Of a stretch of DNA of 64,000 bases, positions 40,924 to 49,126 are shown piece after piece. The notes under the pieces were generated by a model that was not told where the DNA came from, ran no database searches, and saw only the letters and a program-made list of their open reading frames with translations. This DNA comes from Flavobacterium palustre (GTDB taxonomy: Bacteria > Bacteroidota > Bacteroidia > Flavobacteriales > Flavobacteriaceae), in the NCBI RefSeq assembly GCF_014639535.1, contig NZ_BMGA01000002.1, forward strand, positions 427,584-491,583. Direction: 5' to 3'. The first letter of the stretch is position 1; each line of letters begins with the position of its first letter. A program made the position numbers and the translations under genes.

Positions 40924-41838
40924 ATGAAAAAGGAAAAAGAAATATTAAAATGGCTTGATGGCGAACTTTCGGCTGACGAAATTGCTGATTTAAAACAATC
41001 GGAGGATTTTGACACCATTGAAAAAATTGCGCATTATGCATCACACATCGATACACCAAAAATAAATGCCGAAGAAGCTTTGGCTGCATTTAAGAACCGA
41101 AAACTAACTAAAAAGAAAACTAAAGTACGTCCTTTATATTTTAGTACTGTTTTTAAAGTAGCAGCTGTTTTTGTGGTTCTTTTAGCCTCGGCTTATTGGC
41201 TGTTTTTGAATTCCAATCAAACTTTTGAAACCGGAATTGCACAAACACAAACCTTTAAATTACCGGATAATTCGGAAGTGCTTTTGAATGCTTCTTCCAA
41301 AATTACTTTCAACGAACACAATTGGGACAAGCAAAGAGATTTAACTCTGGAAGGAGAAGCTTATTTTCAGGTACAAAAAGGAAAAACTTTTAGTGTAAAA
41401 ACCACTGATGGTGTGGTAAAAGTGTTAGGGACTCATTTTGATGTTAAACAAAGAGACAACTATTACGAAGTAAGCTGTTTTGAAGGTTTGGTAAGTGTGA
41501 CTTACAATAATACAACCGTAAAATTACCTCCCGGAAAAAGCTTTAGAGTCATTAACAAACAGATTGAAAAAACAGATGATTTTGATGCTCAAACACCTTC
41601 ATGGTTACAAAAAGAATCCAGTTTTACCCGTGTTCCTCTCAACCAGGTTATTGCCGAATTAGAGCGTCAATACGATATTAAAATTGAAACCCAAGGCATC
41701 GATACCTCAAAATTATTTACCGGAGGTTTTACACATACGAATCAAAAAACAGCTTTGGAATCCATTACTATTCCGCTGCAATTAAGCTATAGAATAAAAG
41801 GCAAAACCGTTACATTATACCAATATGAAGTTCAATAA
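40924..41838 (+). CDS. FecR-family anti-sigma factor
   Basis: A 304-residue inner-membrane protein. The cytoplasmic N-terminus (EILKWLDGELSADEIADL) would bind the sigma factor; one membrane helix is near 77-95. The periplasmic FecR domain has FKLPDNSEVLLNASSKI and LTLEGEAYFQVQKGKTFSVKT, and a C-terminal DUF4974-like domain follows (VPLNQVIAELERQYDIKIE). It overlaps the receptor gene by 14 bases. Confidence 0.92.
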   Translation: MKKEKEILKWLDGELSADEIADLKQSEDFDTIEKIAHYASHIDTPKINAEEALAAFKNRKLTKKKTKVRPLYFSTVFKVAAVFVVLLASAYWLFLNSNQTFETGIAQTQTFKLPDNSEVLLNASSKITFNEHNWDKQRDLTLEGEAYFQVQKGKTFSVKTTDGVVKVLGTHFDVKQRDNYYEVSCFEGLVSVTYNNTTVKLPPGKSFRVINKQIEKTDDFDAQTPSWLQKESSFTRVPLNQVIAELERQYDIKIETQGIDTSKLFTGGFTHTNQKTALESITIPLQLSYRIKGKTVTLYQYEVQ

Positions 41839-44353
41839 ATGGATTTTTTATTTAGTGTTTTTTGTTGGGAGTATTGGTACTGCGCAAACTAGCAGTAACA
41901 AAACTCCTTTAACCTCTATTATAAAAACCCTTGAACAACAATTTAATATTAAATTCTCCTATGCTGTAGAAGACATTGCTGCAATTAGCATCGAAAAACC
42001 TTCTAATTCCTTAAATCTGCAGCAAACCATTGATTATCTGAATGCAAAAGTTCCGCTTAATTTCAAAGCATTGGACAGTCGCTACATTACCATATCACCA
42101 CTGGACAAAACCATAAATATTTGCGGATTTATTTTGGCAGAAGATTCTAAAAACACACTTTCGGGAGCAACTATTCGAACCAATAATTCAAAAGTAACGA
42201 TTGCTTCAAAAAACGGAAGTTTCAGTCTGGAGAATATTCCTCTGGAAACGATTATTACTATTTCTTATTTGGGTTTTGAAACTAAAGAAGTAAGAGCAAC
42301 TGCTTTTTTTGCTTCCGCAAAAGATTGTCAAACGATTTATTTAAAACCCTCCAAAGAAGAACTCAATCCGGTTTTAATTCCGGTATTTTTAACTTCCGGT
42401 TTACAAAAAAACACTGATGGCAGTACGGTTTTAAACACTAAAAAATTCAGTATTCTTCCCGGACTTACCGAACCTGATGTTTTACAATCCATACAAGTGC
42501 TGCCGGGAATTGAAAGCGCTAATGAAAGTGTTGCCAATATCAATGTTCGCGGAGGTACAAATGATCAAAACCTAATGCTTTGGGACAATATCAAAATGTA
42601 TCATTCGGGACATTTTTTCGGTTTAATTTCAGCTTACAATCCCAATTTGACCAATAAAATTGTAGTGACTAAAAACGGTACCAGTGCCGAATTTAGTGAT
42701 GGTGTTTCTAGTATGATTAATATGAGCACCAATAACGAAATCAAGAATTCCGTTTCCGGAGGTGCCGGTATCAATTTAATTAGCGGAGATGCTTTTGTTG
42801 AAATTCCGTTGGCCAAAAATCTGGAAATCGACCTTTCTGCCCGTCATTCCATCACCGATTTTGTCAACACGCCTACTTATACCAACTATTACAAAAAGAG
42901 TTTTCAGGATACCGAAATCAATGCAGATAACTCCGATAAAAACACCAATTCGGATTTTTATTTCTATGATTACACCGCAAAAATTCTTTATGATTTAAAC
43001 GAAAAACACCAGTTTAGAGCAAATCTTATCGGGATAACTAACGAATTGAATTATTCTGAAAATAATAACAGCGATGACACCAAATCAAAATCCAGTGCGC
43101 TTTCGCAAAAGAACATCGGTTTTGGTGGCAACTGGAAAGCCCAATGGACACCCAAATTAAGCACCCAATTGAACAGCTATTTTTCCAGATACAACATTGA
43201 TTCCCGTGATTATCGTGTGGCTACCAATCAGCTGTTGACCGAAGCCAATGAAGTGATTGAAACGGCGGCCAAACTGAATTTGCATTATTTATGGAATGAA
43301 AACACCCAACTTTTAGCAGGATACCAAGTCAATGAAACCGGAATGCTTAACCAAACCCGTGTAAGCGCACCATTCTATTCCAGTACGAAAAAGAATGTTT
43401 TATTAAATCAGGCTTTATACGCCGAAACCGAATACAACAAGAACAAAACCTACTTGCGTTTAGGACTTCGTTTGAATTATTTTCAGAAATTCCAAAAATT
43501 TCTTTTCGAACCCAGAATCAATTTCAGACAGGAACTTTCAAACCAATTCGCATTCAAACTGGAAGGTGAATTTAAAAATCAGACTTCTACGCAAATTATC
43601 GATTTTGAAGATGATTTTCTGGGCGTGGAAAAAAGACGCTGGCAATTAGTCAATAACAAAGACATCCCGATTGCCAAAAGCAAACAGGCTTCTTTTGGCT
43701 TCGAATTCAATGATAATAACTGGAACATTGACCTCACCGGATTTTACAAACTGGTTGACGGCATTACCGCTTCCAATCAGGGATTTTACAATAATTTCCA
43801 ATACAAAAATGCTCACGGAAGCTACAACGATAAAGGAATCGAATTCTTAATTAACAAAACGTCCAAAAAACACAGCGCCTGGCTGAGTTATACTTTTAGT
43901 CAAAACAATTATCATTTTGAGAGTTTCATACCTTCTTCCTTTCCCAATAATGTTGACATTCGTCATTCAGTAAACATGGGATGGAATTATGCCATTCTGG
44001 AAAATTTAAAAATGGCCATTGGCGGCAGCTGGCACAATGGACTGCCGTACACCAAACCCGTTGCAGGAAACGAAACAGTACAAAATGGAAACCGCTATTT
44101 TGTAAATTACGATACCCCTAACAGTCAAAACCTGAATCATTTTCTTCGAATAAATGCTTCCTTTAGTTACAGTTTCAATTTCAGCTCGGCTATAAAAGCA
44201 ATCCTAAGAGCTGGTGTAATCAACATTACCAATCAAAACAACATCATTAACCGTTACTACAAAGTAGATCCTAACGATACTTCGAAAACCATACAGGTCA
44301 ACAACAAATCCCTGGGCTTGACTCCTAATGTGAGTTTTAGAGTGAATTTTTAA
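41825..44353 (+). CDS. TonB-dependent receptor with STN signalling domain
   Basis: An 842-residue outer-membrane receptor. After a signal peptide (ending GTAQ) come an STN domain (about 30-98), a carboxypeptidase-D-like beta domain (about 100-165), a plug domain with NVRGGTNDQNLMLWDNI, and a 22-strand-type barrel ending in LTPNVSFRVNF. The STN domain signals to FecR. No SusD partner is present, so this is not a glycan-utilisation pair. The ligand is unknown; iron complexes, peptides or organic molecules are options. Confidence 0.9.
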   Translation: MKFNKWIFYLVFFVGSIGTAQTSSNKTPLTSIIKTLEQQFNIKFSYAVEDIAAISIEKPSNSLNLQQTIDYLNAKVPLNFKALDSRYITISPLDKTINICGFILAEDSKNTLSGATIRTNNSKVTIASKNGSFSLENIPLETIITISYLGFETKEVRATAFFASAKDCQTIYLKPSKEELNPVLIPVFLTSGLQKNTDGSTVLNTKKFSILPGLTEPDVLQSIQVLPGIESANESVANINVRGGTNDQNLMLWDNIKMYHSGHFFGLISAYNPNLTNKIVVTKNGTSAEFSDGVSSMINMSTNNEIKNSVSGGAGINLISGDAFVEIPLAKNLEIDLSARHSITDFVNTPTYTNYYKKSFQDTEINADNSDKNTNSDFYFYDYTAKILYDLNEKHQFRANLIGITNELNYSENNNSDDTKSKSSALSQKNIGFGGNWKAQWTPKLSTQLNSYFSRYNIDSRDYRVATNQLLTEANEVIETAAKLNLHYLWNENTQLLAGYQVNETGMLNQTRVSAPFYSSTKKNVLLNQALYAETEYNKNKTYLRLGLRLNYFQKFQKFLFEPRINFRQELSNQFAFKLEGEFKNQTSTQIIDFEDDFLGVEKRRWQLVNNKDIPIAKSKQASFGFEFNDNNWNIDLTGFYKLVDGITASNQGFYNNFQYKNAHGSYNDKGIEFLINKTSKKHSAWLSYTFSQNNYHFESFIPSSFPNNVDIRHSVNMGWNYAILENLKMAIGGSWHNGLPYTKPVAGNETVQNGNRYFVNYDTPNSQNLNHFLRINASFSYSFNFSSAIKAILRAGVINITNQNNIINRYYKVDPNDTSKTIQVNNKSLGLTPNVSFRVNF

Positions 44354-44424
44354 TTAGCGAACTACCTTTAGTAAAAAATCTCCTCAAATAAAATACGCTG
44401 TAGTAATTTGTAATAATTTATCTA

Positions 44425-44432
44425 TATATTTG
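44425..44432 (+). promoter_or_regulatory. Promoter -7 element for the orphan lipoprotein
   Basis: TATATTTG fits TAnnTTTG, about 138 bases before the lipoprotein start. The long leader contains GTTAGGACCGACG and GAGCTAGTTGTACCG, in the same position as the leader motifs of the 8.2-kb module. Confidence 0.4.
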
Positions 44433-44569
44433 GATAAAGCAAGTTAGGACCGACGGCATGGCTTTGTATGATTACATCTGGCTATATAAAAGTTATGAGC
44501 TAGTTGTACCGAAATTACGTAAATTAAAACAATCGGAAAATGAACAGTTGCAAAAATAATATTTCAAAA

Positions 44570-45055
44570 ATGAAAAAACTTGGTTCAATAATAATATTGG
44601 TTTTATTCTGCAGTTGTGAAAAGGAAAAGAAAAGTTGTTATACAAACTTTACTTATTCAAAAGGAAATATTAAAACGATTTATAGATTAAAATTTAATTC
44701 TTCAGATACAGTTTACTATTTAAACGATAATCCGTTTCGACAAAAGGTATTAAACTATTTTATTCTCGAACAGAATGAGAAGAAAATATTAGATAGTTTA
44801 ATCTGCGAATTTAAATTCCCTATCAAGGATTCTGTCATTTTAAATAACCAAATTGAAGATGGAACAACGATAGCTTTTTCAATTGACAATAAAAAATTAA
44901 TGCTACACGGTGGTAAAGGTCCAAAAGAGTTTTGGAAATTTGAAGAATGGATGGATAATTTACAAACGTACAAACAGTTAAAACCGATAGATAGGAAAAT
45001 AAAATTTGATGAGTTTGATAAAATGTTTCCTGTTCCTCCACCTATCATCAACTAA
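44570..45055 (+). CDS. Orphan hypothetical lipoprotein
   Basis: A 161-residue protein from the ATG at 44570 (MKKLGS); an earlier ATG would put ten polar residues before the signal peptide. The lipobox is FCSC. The mature part has no motif I know; the end is proline-rich (FPVPPPIIN). It stands alone between the TonB receptor and an unrelated orphan gene, in a region with module-like boundary motifs. Confidence 0.65.
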   Translation: MKKLGSIIILVLFCSCEKEKKSCYTNFTYSKGNIKTIYRLKFNSSDTVYYLNDNPFRQKVLNYFILEQNEKKILDSLICEFKFPIKDSVILNNQIEDGTTIAFSIDNKKLMLHGGKGPKEFWKFEEWMDNLQTYKQLKPIDRKIKFDEFDKMFPVPPPIIN

Positions 45056-45059
45056 TGAC

Positions 45060-45089
45060 GTTACCTGCTATTTTGGGACGACACACATA
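45060..45089. repeat. Left boundary motif of the second accessory module
   Basis: GTTACCTGCTATTTTGGGAC and the following ten bases match 8241-8270 at 23 of 30 positions. CGTTACCTGCTATT (45059-45072) is mirrored by AACAGCAGATAACG just after the next gene, 12 of 14 positions paired. Confidence 0.65.
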
Positions 45090-45105
45090 TTAACAAACTA
45101 TTATA

Positions 45106-45744
45106 ATGAAGATATTTCAAACCATAAAATCCATTTTTCACAAGACTGATAAAACAAGCCGAAATGTTTGGACAGATAAAGAGTTAATGGATTTTACAAA
45201 AAACCTAATTCAGGTTATATGTTGGACTGAAGAACTTTCTAAAAAATTTGACTTTCAAAATGGTAAATATGGATTGGTTTTTAGAAAGACAAATCCTGAA
45301 TTAAACGGAAGCAAACTCTACTCTTTTGACGATGACTATGCTACTTGGACAATTGACGATTATTCATTTGACAACTATGACTTGCTCTTGGATTTAGCTC
45401 TTAAACAAAGACCAAACTCTGACCAAGTTGACTTATCTAAACTTGACGAATTAGGCAGAATTTTAAGTTTTCAAACTTGTGTTACGACACACGATGGAGC
45501 ACCAATTGTGGAGAGCAGAAACTTCGTAGACGAAGGAGACGTCCCGCCAATTGACACTTGGTTTTACTTGAAGAGGAATTATTTTCATTCCGACTACAAA
45601 TGTGAGCAAAGTTTATTCTGTTGGATACCTAAGAAGTTTGAAAAAGTAATTCAACAAGCAATTGACGTAGAAATATTAGACAGCTACAGATGGTTTGACG
45701 AAAATGATAAATACAATTACGATCGAATAAAAAACAGCAGATAA
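45106..45744 (+). CDS. Orphan hypothetical protein in a repeat-bounded module
   Basis: A 212-residue soluble protein with aromatic and acidic runs (LYSFDDDYATWTIDDYSFDNYDLL, IDTWFYLKRNYF, DSYRWFDENDKYNY). No known domain recognised. The gene is framed by an imperfect 14-base inverted repeat. The repeat overlaps its last codons: AACAGCAGATAACG begins in the coding sequence and contains the stop. It resembles single-gene accessory cassettes. Confidence 0.65.
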   Translation: MKIFQTIKSIFHKTDKTSRNVWTDKELMDFTKNLIQVICWTEELSKKFDFQNGKYGLVFRKTNPELNGSKLYSFDDDYATWTIDDYSFDNYDLLLDLALKQRPNSDQVDLSKLDELGRILSFQTCVTTHDGAPIVESRNFVDEGDVPPIDTWFYLKRNYFHSDYKCEQSLFCWIPKKFEKVIQQAIDVEILDSYRWFDENDKYNYDRIKNSR

Positions 45745-45747
45745 CGA
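45733..45747. repeat. Right boundary repeat of the second accessory module
   Basis: AACAGCAGATAACG is the imperfect inverse of CGTTACCTGCTATT at 45059-45072 (12 of 14). It spans the stop codon of the gene at 45106. Confidence 0.55.
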
Positions 45748-45861
45748 CAGTAACCACTGCGCAACCTCTCCAAAAAATCAATTTAGATACAAAATAATAA
45801 AAAAATGAACTCCTACCGCCAATAATGGCACAGTCAGAACCATTGATTTTACCCTGCTACC

Positions 45862-45929
45862 GCGAGCGTCACGCTCGTGGACACAAAGAAATTGAAAAAT
45901 TCAGGATGGGTACTAGCGTGACGCTCGCA
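45862..45929. repeat. Inverted pair of GCGAGCGTCACGC palindromes
   Basis: GCGAGCGTCACGC (45862-45874), itself nearly palindromic (CGAGCGT/ACGCTCG), recurs inverted as GCGTGACGCTCGC (45915-45927). It is a BIME-like double palindrome in a region without genes. Confidence 0.7.
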
Positions 45930-45984
45930 CCTGCAAGGGGTATTTTTCTTAAAATCAACTATTAACCAACTTAATTTTTTCATC

Positions 45985-46149
45985 ATGAGTATTTTTACCT
46001 TATTTCCAATTTTAGTATCCCTTTGTTACTTCGGAATCGTTTTAGGAATTGTTTATGTCATCCATAAATGGGTCAATAAACTTTTCATTTTAAAACAAGA
46101 ACAAAATGACTTACTTAGAGAAATTATCAAAAAAATGGACAATAAATAA
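45985..46149 (+). CDS. Small membrane protein, 54 residues
   Basis: An ATG at 45985 opens a 54-codon frame. The product has one hydrophobic helix (LFPILVSLCYFGIVLGIVYVIHKWV) and a short charged tail (KQEQNDLLREIIKKMDNK). It is followed 5 bases later by a strong terminator, supporting a real gene. Function unknown. Confidence 0.65.
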   Translation: MSIFTLFPILVSLCYFGIVLGIVYVIHKWVNKLFILKQEQNDLLREIIKKMDNK

Positions 46150-46153
46150 AAAC

Positions 46154-46188
46154 AAACCCTCTTTTAAATAAAAATTAAAAGAGGGTTT
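46154..46188. terminator. Bidirectional terminator
   Basis: AAACCCTCTTTTAA pairs perfectly with TTAAAAGAGGGTTT, between the small membrane protein and glmM. Confidence 0.9.
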
Positions 46189-46210
46189 TATTGTTTAAAA
46201 ACAGTAACAA

Positions 46211-47605
46211 TTAAATTCCTGCGATAGCTTTAATTTCATCAATAATTCGCAAGGCCAAAGCATCGGCTTGTGATTGCAAAGGCGCTTCGGTATAAATACG
46301 AATAATAGGTTCTGTATTGGATTTTCTCAAATGAACCCATTCGTTAGCAAAATCAATTTTAACTCCGTCAATCGTAGAAATATCTTCGTTTTTGTATTTC
46401 TCGGTCATGGCTACCAAAATCGCATCCACATCAATTTGCGGAGTCAATTCGATTTTGTTTTTGCTCATATAATACTCAGGATAAGAAGCTCGCAAAGCTG
46501 AAACGCTCATATTCTTTTTAGCCAAATGCGTCAAAAACAAAGCCACACCTACCAAACTATCACGACCATAATGAGACTCCGGATAAATAATTCCACCGTT
46601 TCCTTCACCACCAATGATGGCATTATTCTTTTTCATCAATTCTACTACGTTCACCTCACCTACCGCACTGGCTTCGTAACTGCCGTTATGCGCATTGGTC
46701 ACATCGCGTAAAGCACGGGAAGAAGACATATTAGAAACCGTATTTCCAGGGGTTTTACTCAACACATAATCAGCAACGGCTACCAAAGTATATTCTTCAC
46801 CAAACATTTCCCCGTCTTCGCTAATGAAAGCCAAACGGTCTACATCCGGGTCAACAACGATACCTAAATGTGCTTTTTCTTCAACTACTAATTCGCAAAT
46901 GTCCTTCAAATGCTCTTTTAAAGGTTCCGGATTGTGAGGGAAATGTCCGTTAGGCTCACAGTATAATTTTACCACTTCAACCCCCATTAATTCCAGTAAT
47001 TTAGGAATAATAACCCCTCCTGATGAATTCACTCCATCAACAACTACTTTAAATTTGGCTGCTTTTACGGCGTCAACATCTACCAAAGCTAAGTTCAATA
47101 CTTCATCGATATGAATGTCCATGTAAGCATCATTTTCAATAATTTCGCCTAAACTATCCACATCCGAGAAATCAAAAGCTTCAGCCTCAGCAATAGCTAA
47201 GATTTTTTCACCTTCAACTCCGTTCAAGAATTCTCCCTTATCATTCAACAATTTCAAGGCATTCCACTGTTTTGGATTGTGCGAAGCTGTTAAAATAATT
47301 CCACCATCGGCACTTTCTAATGGAACCGCCACTTCAACGGTAGGAGTTGTTGACAATCCTAAATCAATTACATCAATACCTAATCCTATTAAAGTATTCA
47401 CAACTAAATTATGAATCATTGGTCCGGAAATTCGGGCATCACGACCTACAACCACCTTTAGGTTTTTATTATCCTTGCCATAGGTATTTTTCAACCAAGT
47501 TCCATAAGCCGAAGCAAATTTCACTGCGTCAACCGGAGTAAGATTGTCTCCTACCTTTCCGCCAATAGTTCCACGAATTCCTGATATTGATTTTATTAAT
47601 GTCAT
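46211..47605 (-). CDS. glmM: Phosphoglucosamine mutase-type phosphohexomutase
   Basis: A 464-residue alpha-D-phosphohexomutase. The phosphoserine loop is LTASHNPKQWNALK, the metal loop VVDPDVDRL, the sugar-binding loop GEGNGGII and the phosphate-binding loop RKSNTEPIIRIY. In Bacteroidetes the family member of this length is usually GlmM, which converts glucosamine-6-phosphate to glucosamine-1-phosphate for peptidoglycan and LPS; phosphomannomutase activity is the alternative. It is a single gene. Confidence 0.85.
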   Translation of the reverse strand: MTLIKSISGIRGTIGGKVGDNLTPVDAVKFASAYGTWLKNTYGKDNKNLKVVVGRDARISGPMIHNLVVNTLIGLGIDVIDLGLSTTPTVEVAVPLESADGGIILTASHNPKQWNALKLLNDKGEFLNGVEGEKILAIAEAEAFDFSDVDSLGEIIENDAYMDIHIDEVLNLALVDVDAVKAAKFKVVVDGVNSSGGVIIPKLLELMGVEVVKLYCEPNGHFPHNPEPLKEHLKDICELVVEEKAHLGIVVDPDVDRLAFISEDGEMFGEEYTLVAVADYVLSKTPGNTVSNMSSSRALRDVTNAHNGSYEASAVGEVNVVELMKKNNAIIGGEGNGGIIYPESHYGRDSLVGVALFLTHLAKKNMSVSALRASYPEYYMSKNKIELTPQIDVDAILVAMTEKYKNEDISTIDGVKIDFANEWVHLRKSNTEPIIRIYTEAPLQSQADALALRIIDEIKAIAGI

Positions 47606-47664
47606 TCTCTTATTTTTAAAATTTTAAGTAAATTGATGTTAAGTTGGACACAAATATAAAAAAG

Positions 47665-47820
47665 TTGTTGGGTTACTGAGATGCTGAGAAGCTAAGATTT
47701 TAAAATAATTTAAATTTAATTTTATTTAAAGCTTAAACTAGACAACAAAGTGATTCAAAAAAGTTTTAATACATTTACTAAAATAACTCAGCAGCTTAGC
47801 TTCTAAGAACCTTAGCAACT
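47665..47820. repeat. Inverted tandem short-unit repeat
   Basis: GGTTACTGAGATGCTGAGAAGCTAAG on one side and CTCAGCAGCTTAGCTTCTAAGAACCTTAG on the other are inverted copies of the same unit chain across about 100 bases between divergent genes glmM and the AcpH-like gene. Confidence 0.65.
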
Positions 47821-47827
47821 TCAAAAG

Positions 47828-48412
47828 ATGAATTTCCTAGCACACATCTACCTTTCAGGAGACAATGAATTTATTAAAATTGGCAATTTCATGGCCGATG
47901 GTATCCGTGGAAGAAAATTTGAAGACTACCCTTCGGAAATTCAAAAAGGAATTCTGTTACACCGTGCAATCGATACTTATACTGATGCGCATCCTGTTTT
48001 CAGGGAAAGCACGAAGCGTTTACACAAGCGTTACCATCATTACGCCGGCGTAATTGTAGATATTTTTTATGATCATTTTTTGGCAAAAAACTGGAGCAAC
48101 TATTCGGATGAAGATTTAGAAGAATATGTCAGTCGTTTTTACCAATCCATGCATACGCATCATGATTTACTTAGCGAAAGAGCCAAACAAATTCTTCCCT
48201 ACATGGAAAAACAAAATTGGCTTTCAAGCTATCAGAGCATTGATGGAATCCATGAAATCTTAAGTCGAATGGATCGCCGAACTGACAACAATTCGAATAT
48301 GCGTTTTGCTTCTGAAGAACTTCAGAAATATTATACGGAATTCGAAGCGGAATTCAGTTCTTTTTTCGAAGACATAAAAAGCTATTGTACATCAAAATTA
48401 AATACACTTTAA
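47828..48412 (+). CDS. AcpH-family ACP phosphodiesterase-like protein
   Basis: A 194-residue protein of the ACP phosphodiesterase family (PF04336 type). It begins MNFLAHIYLSGDNEF, then IGNFMADGIRG, LHRAIDTYTDAHP and GVIVDIFYDHFLAKNW, giving the HD-like metal ligands. AcpH removes 4'-phosphopantetheine from acyl carrier protein. The AlkD-like gene follows after two bases. Confidence 0.85.
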   Translation: MNFLAHIYLSGDNEFIKIGNFMADGIRGRKFEDYPSEIQKGILLHRAIDTYTDAHPVFRESTKRLHKRYHHYAGVIVDIFYDHFLAKNWSNYSDEDLEEYVSRFYQSMHTHHDLLSERAKQILPYMEKQNWLSSYQSIDGIHEILSRMDRRTDNNSNMRFASEELQKYYTEFEAEFSSFFEDIKSYCTSKLNTL

Positions 48413-48414
48413 GA

Positions 48415-49089
48415 ATGGCTTTTATACCGCAATTAGAAAATACTTTCCGGGAAATCAGCAATGCCGAAAACGCATTGGCAATGGCAAAATACATGAAAAA
48501 TCATTTTTCTTTTTTTGGTATCAAAACAACCGAAAGAAGAAACGTTTTTAAAGAAATTTGGAAAGCTAACAAAGCGGAAGTTTCAGAAAATGCCAGAGCA
48601 ATTGCTTTAGAATTGTACACAAAAGAACAAAGGGAATTACACTATTGCGCTATCGAAATTCTAATCAAAGAGCTCAAAGGCAATTACAAAAAAGAGGATA
48701 TTTTACTCATAGAAAAACTACTCACCACAAATTCCTGGTGGGACAGCGTGGATACTATTTCGAAATATCTTTTGGGACAATACCTCGTAGAATTTCCAGA
48801 TGCAATTCCTGATACTGTAGCATTTTTTTCAAATTCAAACAACATGTGGCTCAACAGAAGTGCTATTCTGTTTCAATTGGGTTACAAACAAAAAACGGAT
48901 TTTGAGTTACTCAAAACCATTTGTATTCAGCATCAAAATGCAAGCGAATTTTTCATTCAAAAAGCCATTGGATGGGCTTTACGGGAATATGCAAAAACAA
49001 ATTCTGAAGCCGTAAAACAATTTGTTTTGGTTAATAACTTAAAGCCTTTAAGCCGAAAAGAAGCCCTTAAAAATTTACCCGATGCTTAA
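48415..49089 (+). CDS. AlkD-like DNA alkylation repair protein
   Basis: A 224-residue HEAT-like repeat protein starting at the ATG after the AcpH stop. AlkD features are FFGIKTTERRNVFKEIW, NSWWDSVDTISKYLLG and NMWLNRSAILFQLGYK, with the FIQKAIGWALREYAKT helix near the end. It should remove bulky alkylated purines without base flipping. Probably co-transcribed with the upstream gene, though no common function is evident. Confidence 0.88.
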   Translation: MAFIPQLENTFREISNAENALAMAKYMKNHFSFFGIKTTERRNVFKEIWKANKAEVSENARAIALELYTKEQRELHYCAIEILIKELKGNYKKEDILLIEKLLTTNSWWDSVDTISKYLLGQYLVEFPDAIPDTVAFFSNSNNMWLNRSAILFQLGYKQKTDFELLKTICIQHQNASEFFIQKAIGWALREYAKTNSEAVKQFVLVNNLKPLSRKEALKNLPDA

Positions 49090-49126
49090 AATTATAGTAT
49101 TTTAGCACTTTCAAAAAAACACAATA

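Noticed and set aside
40350-44353. SusC/SusD glycan-utilisation locus
   Set aside because: The TonB receptor has STN/FecR signalling partners, and no SusD-like lipoprotein or glycoside hydrolase is present.
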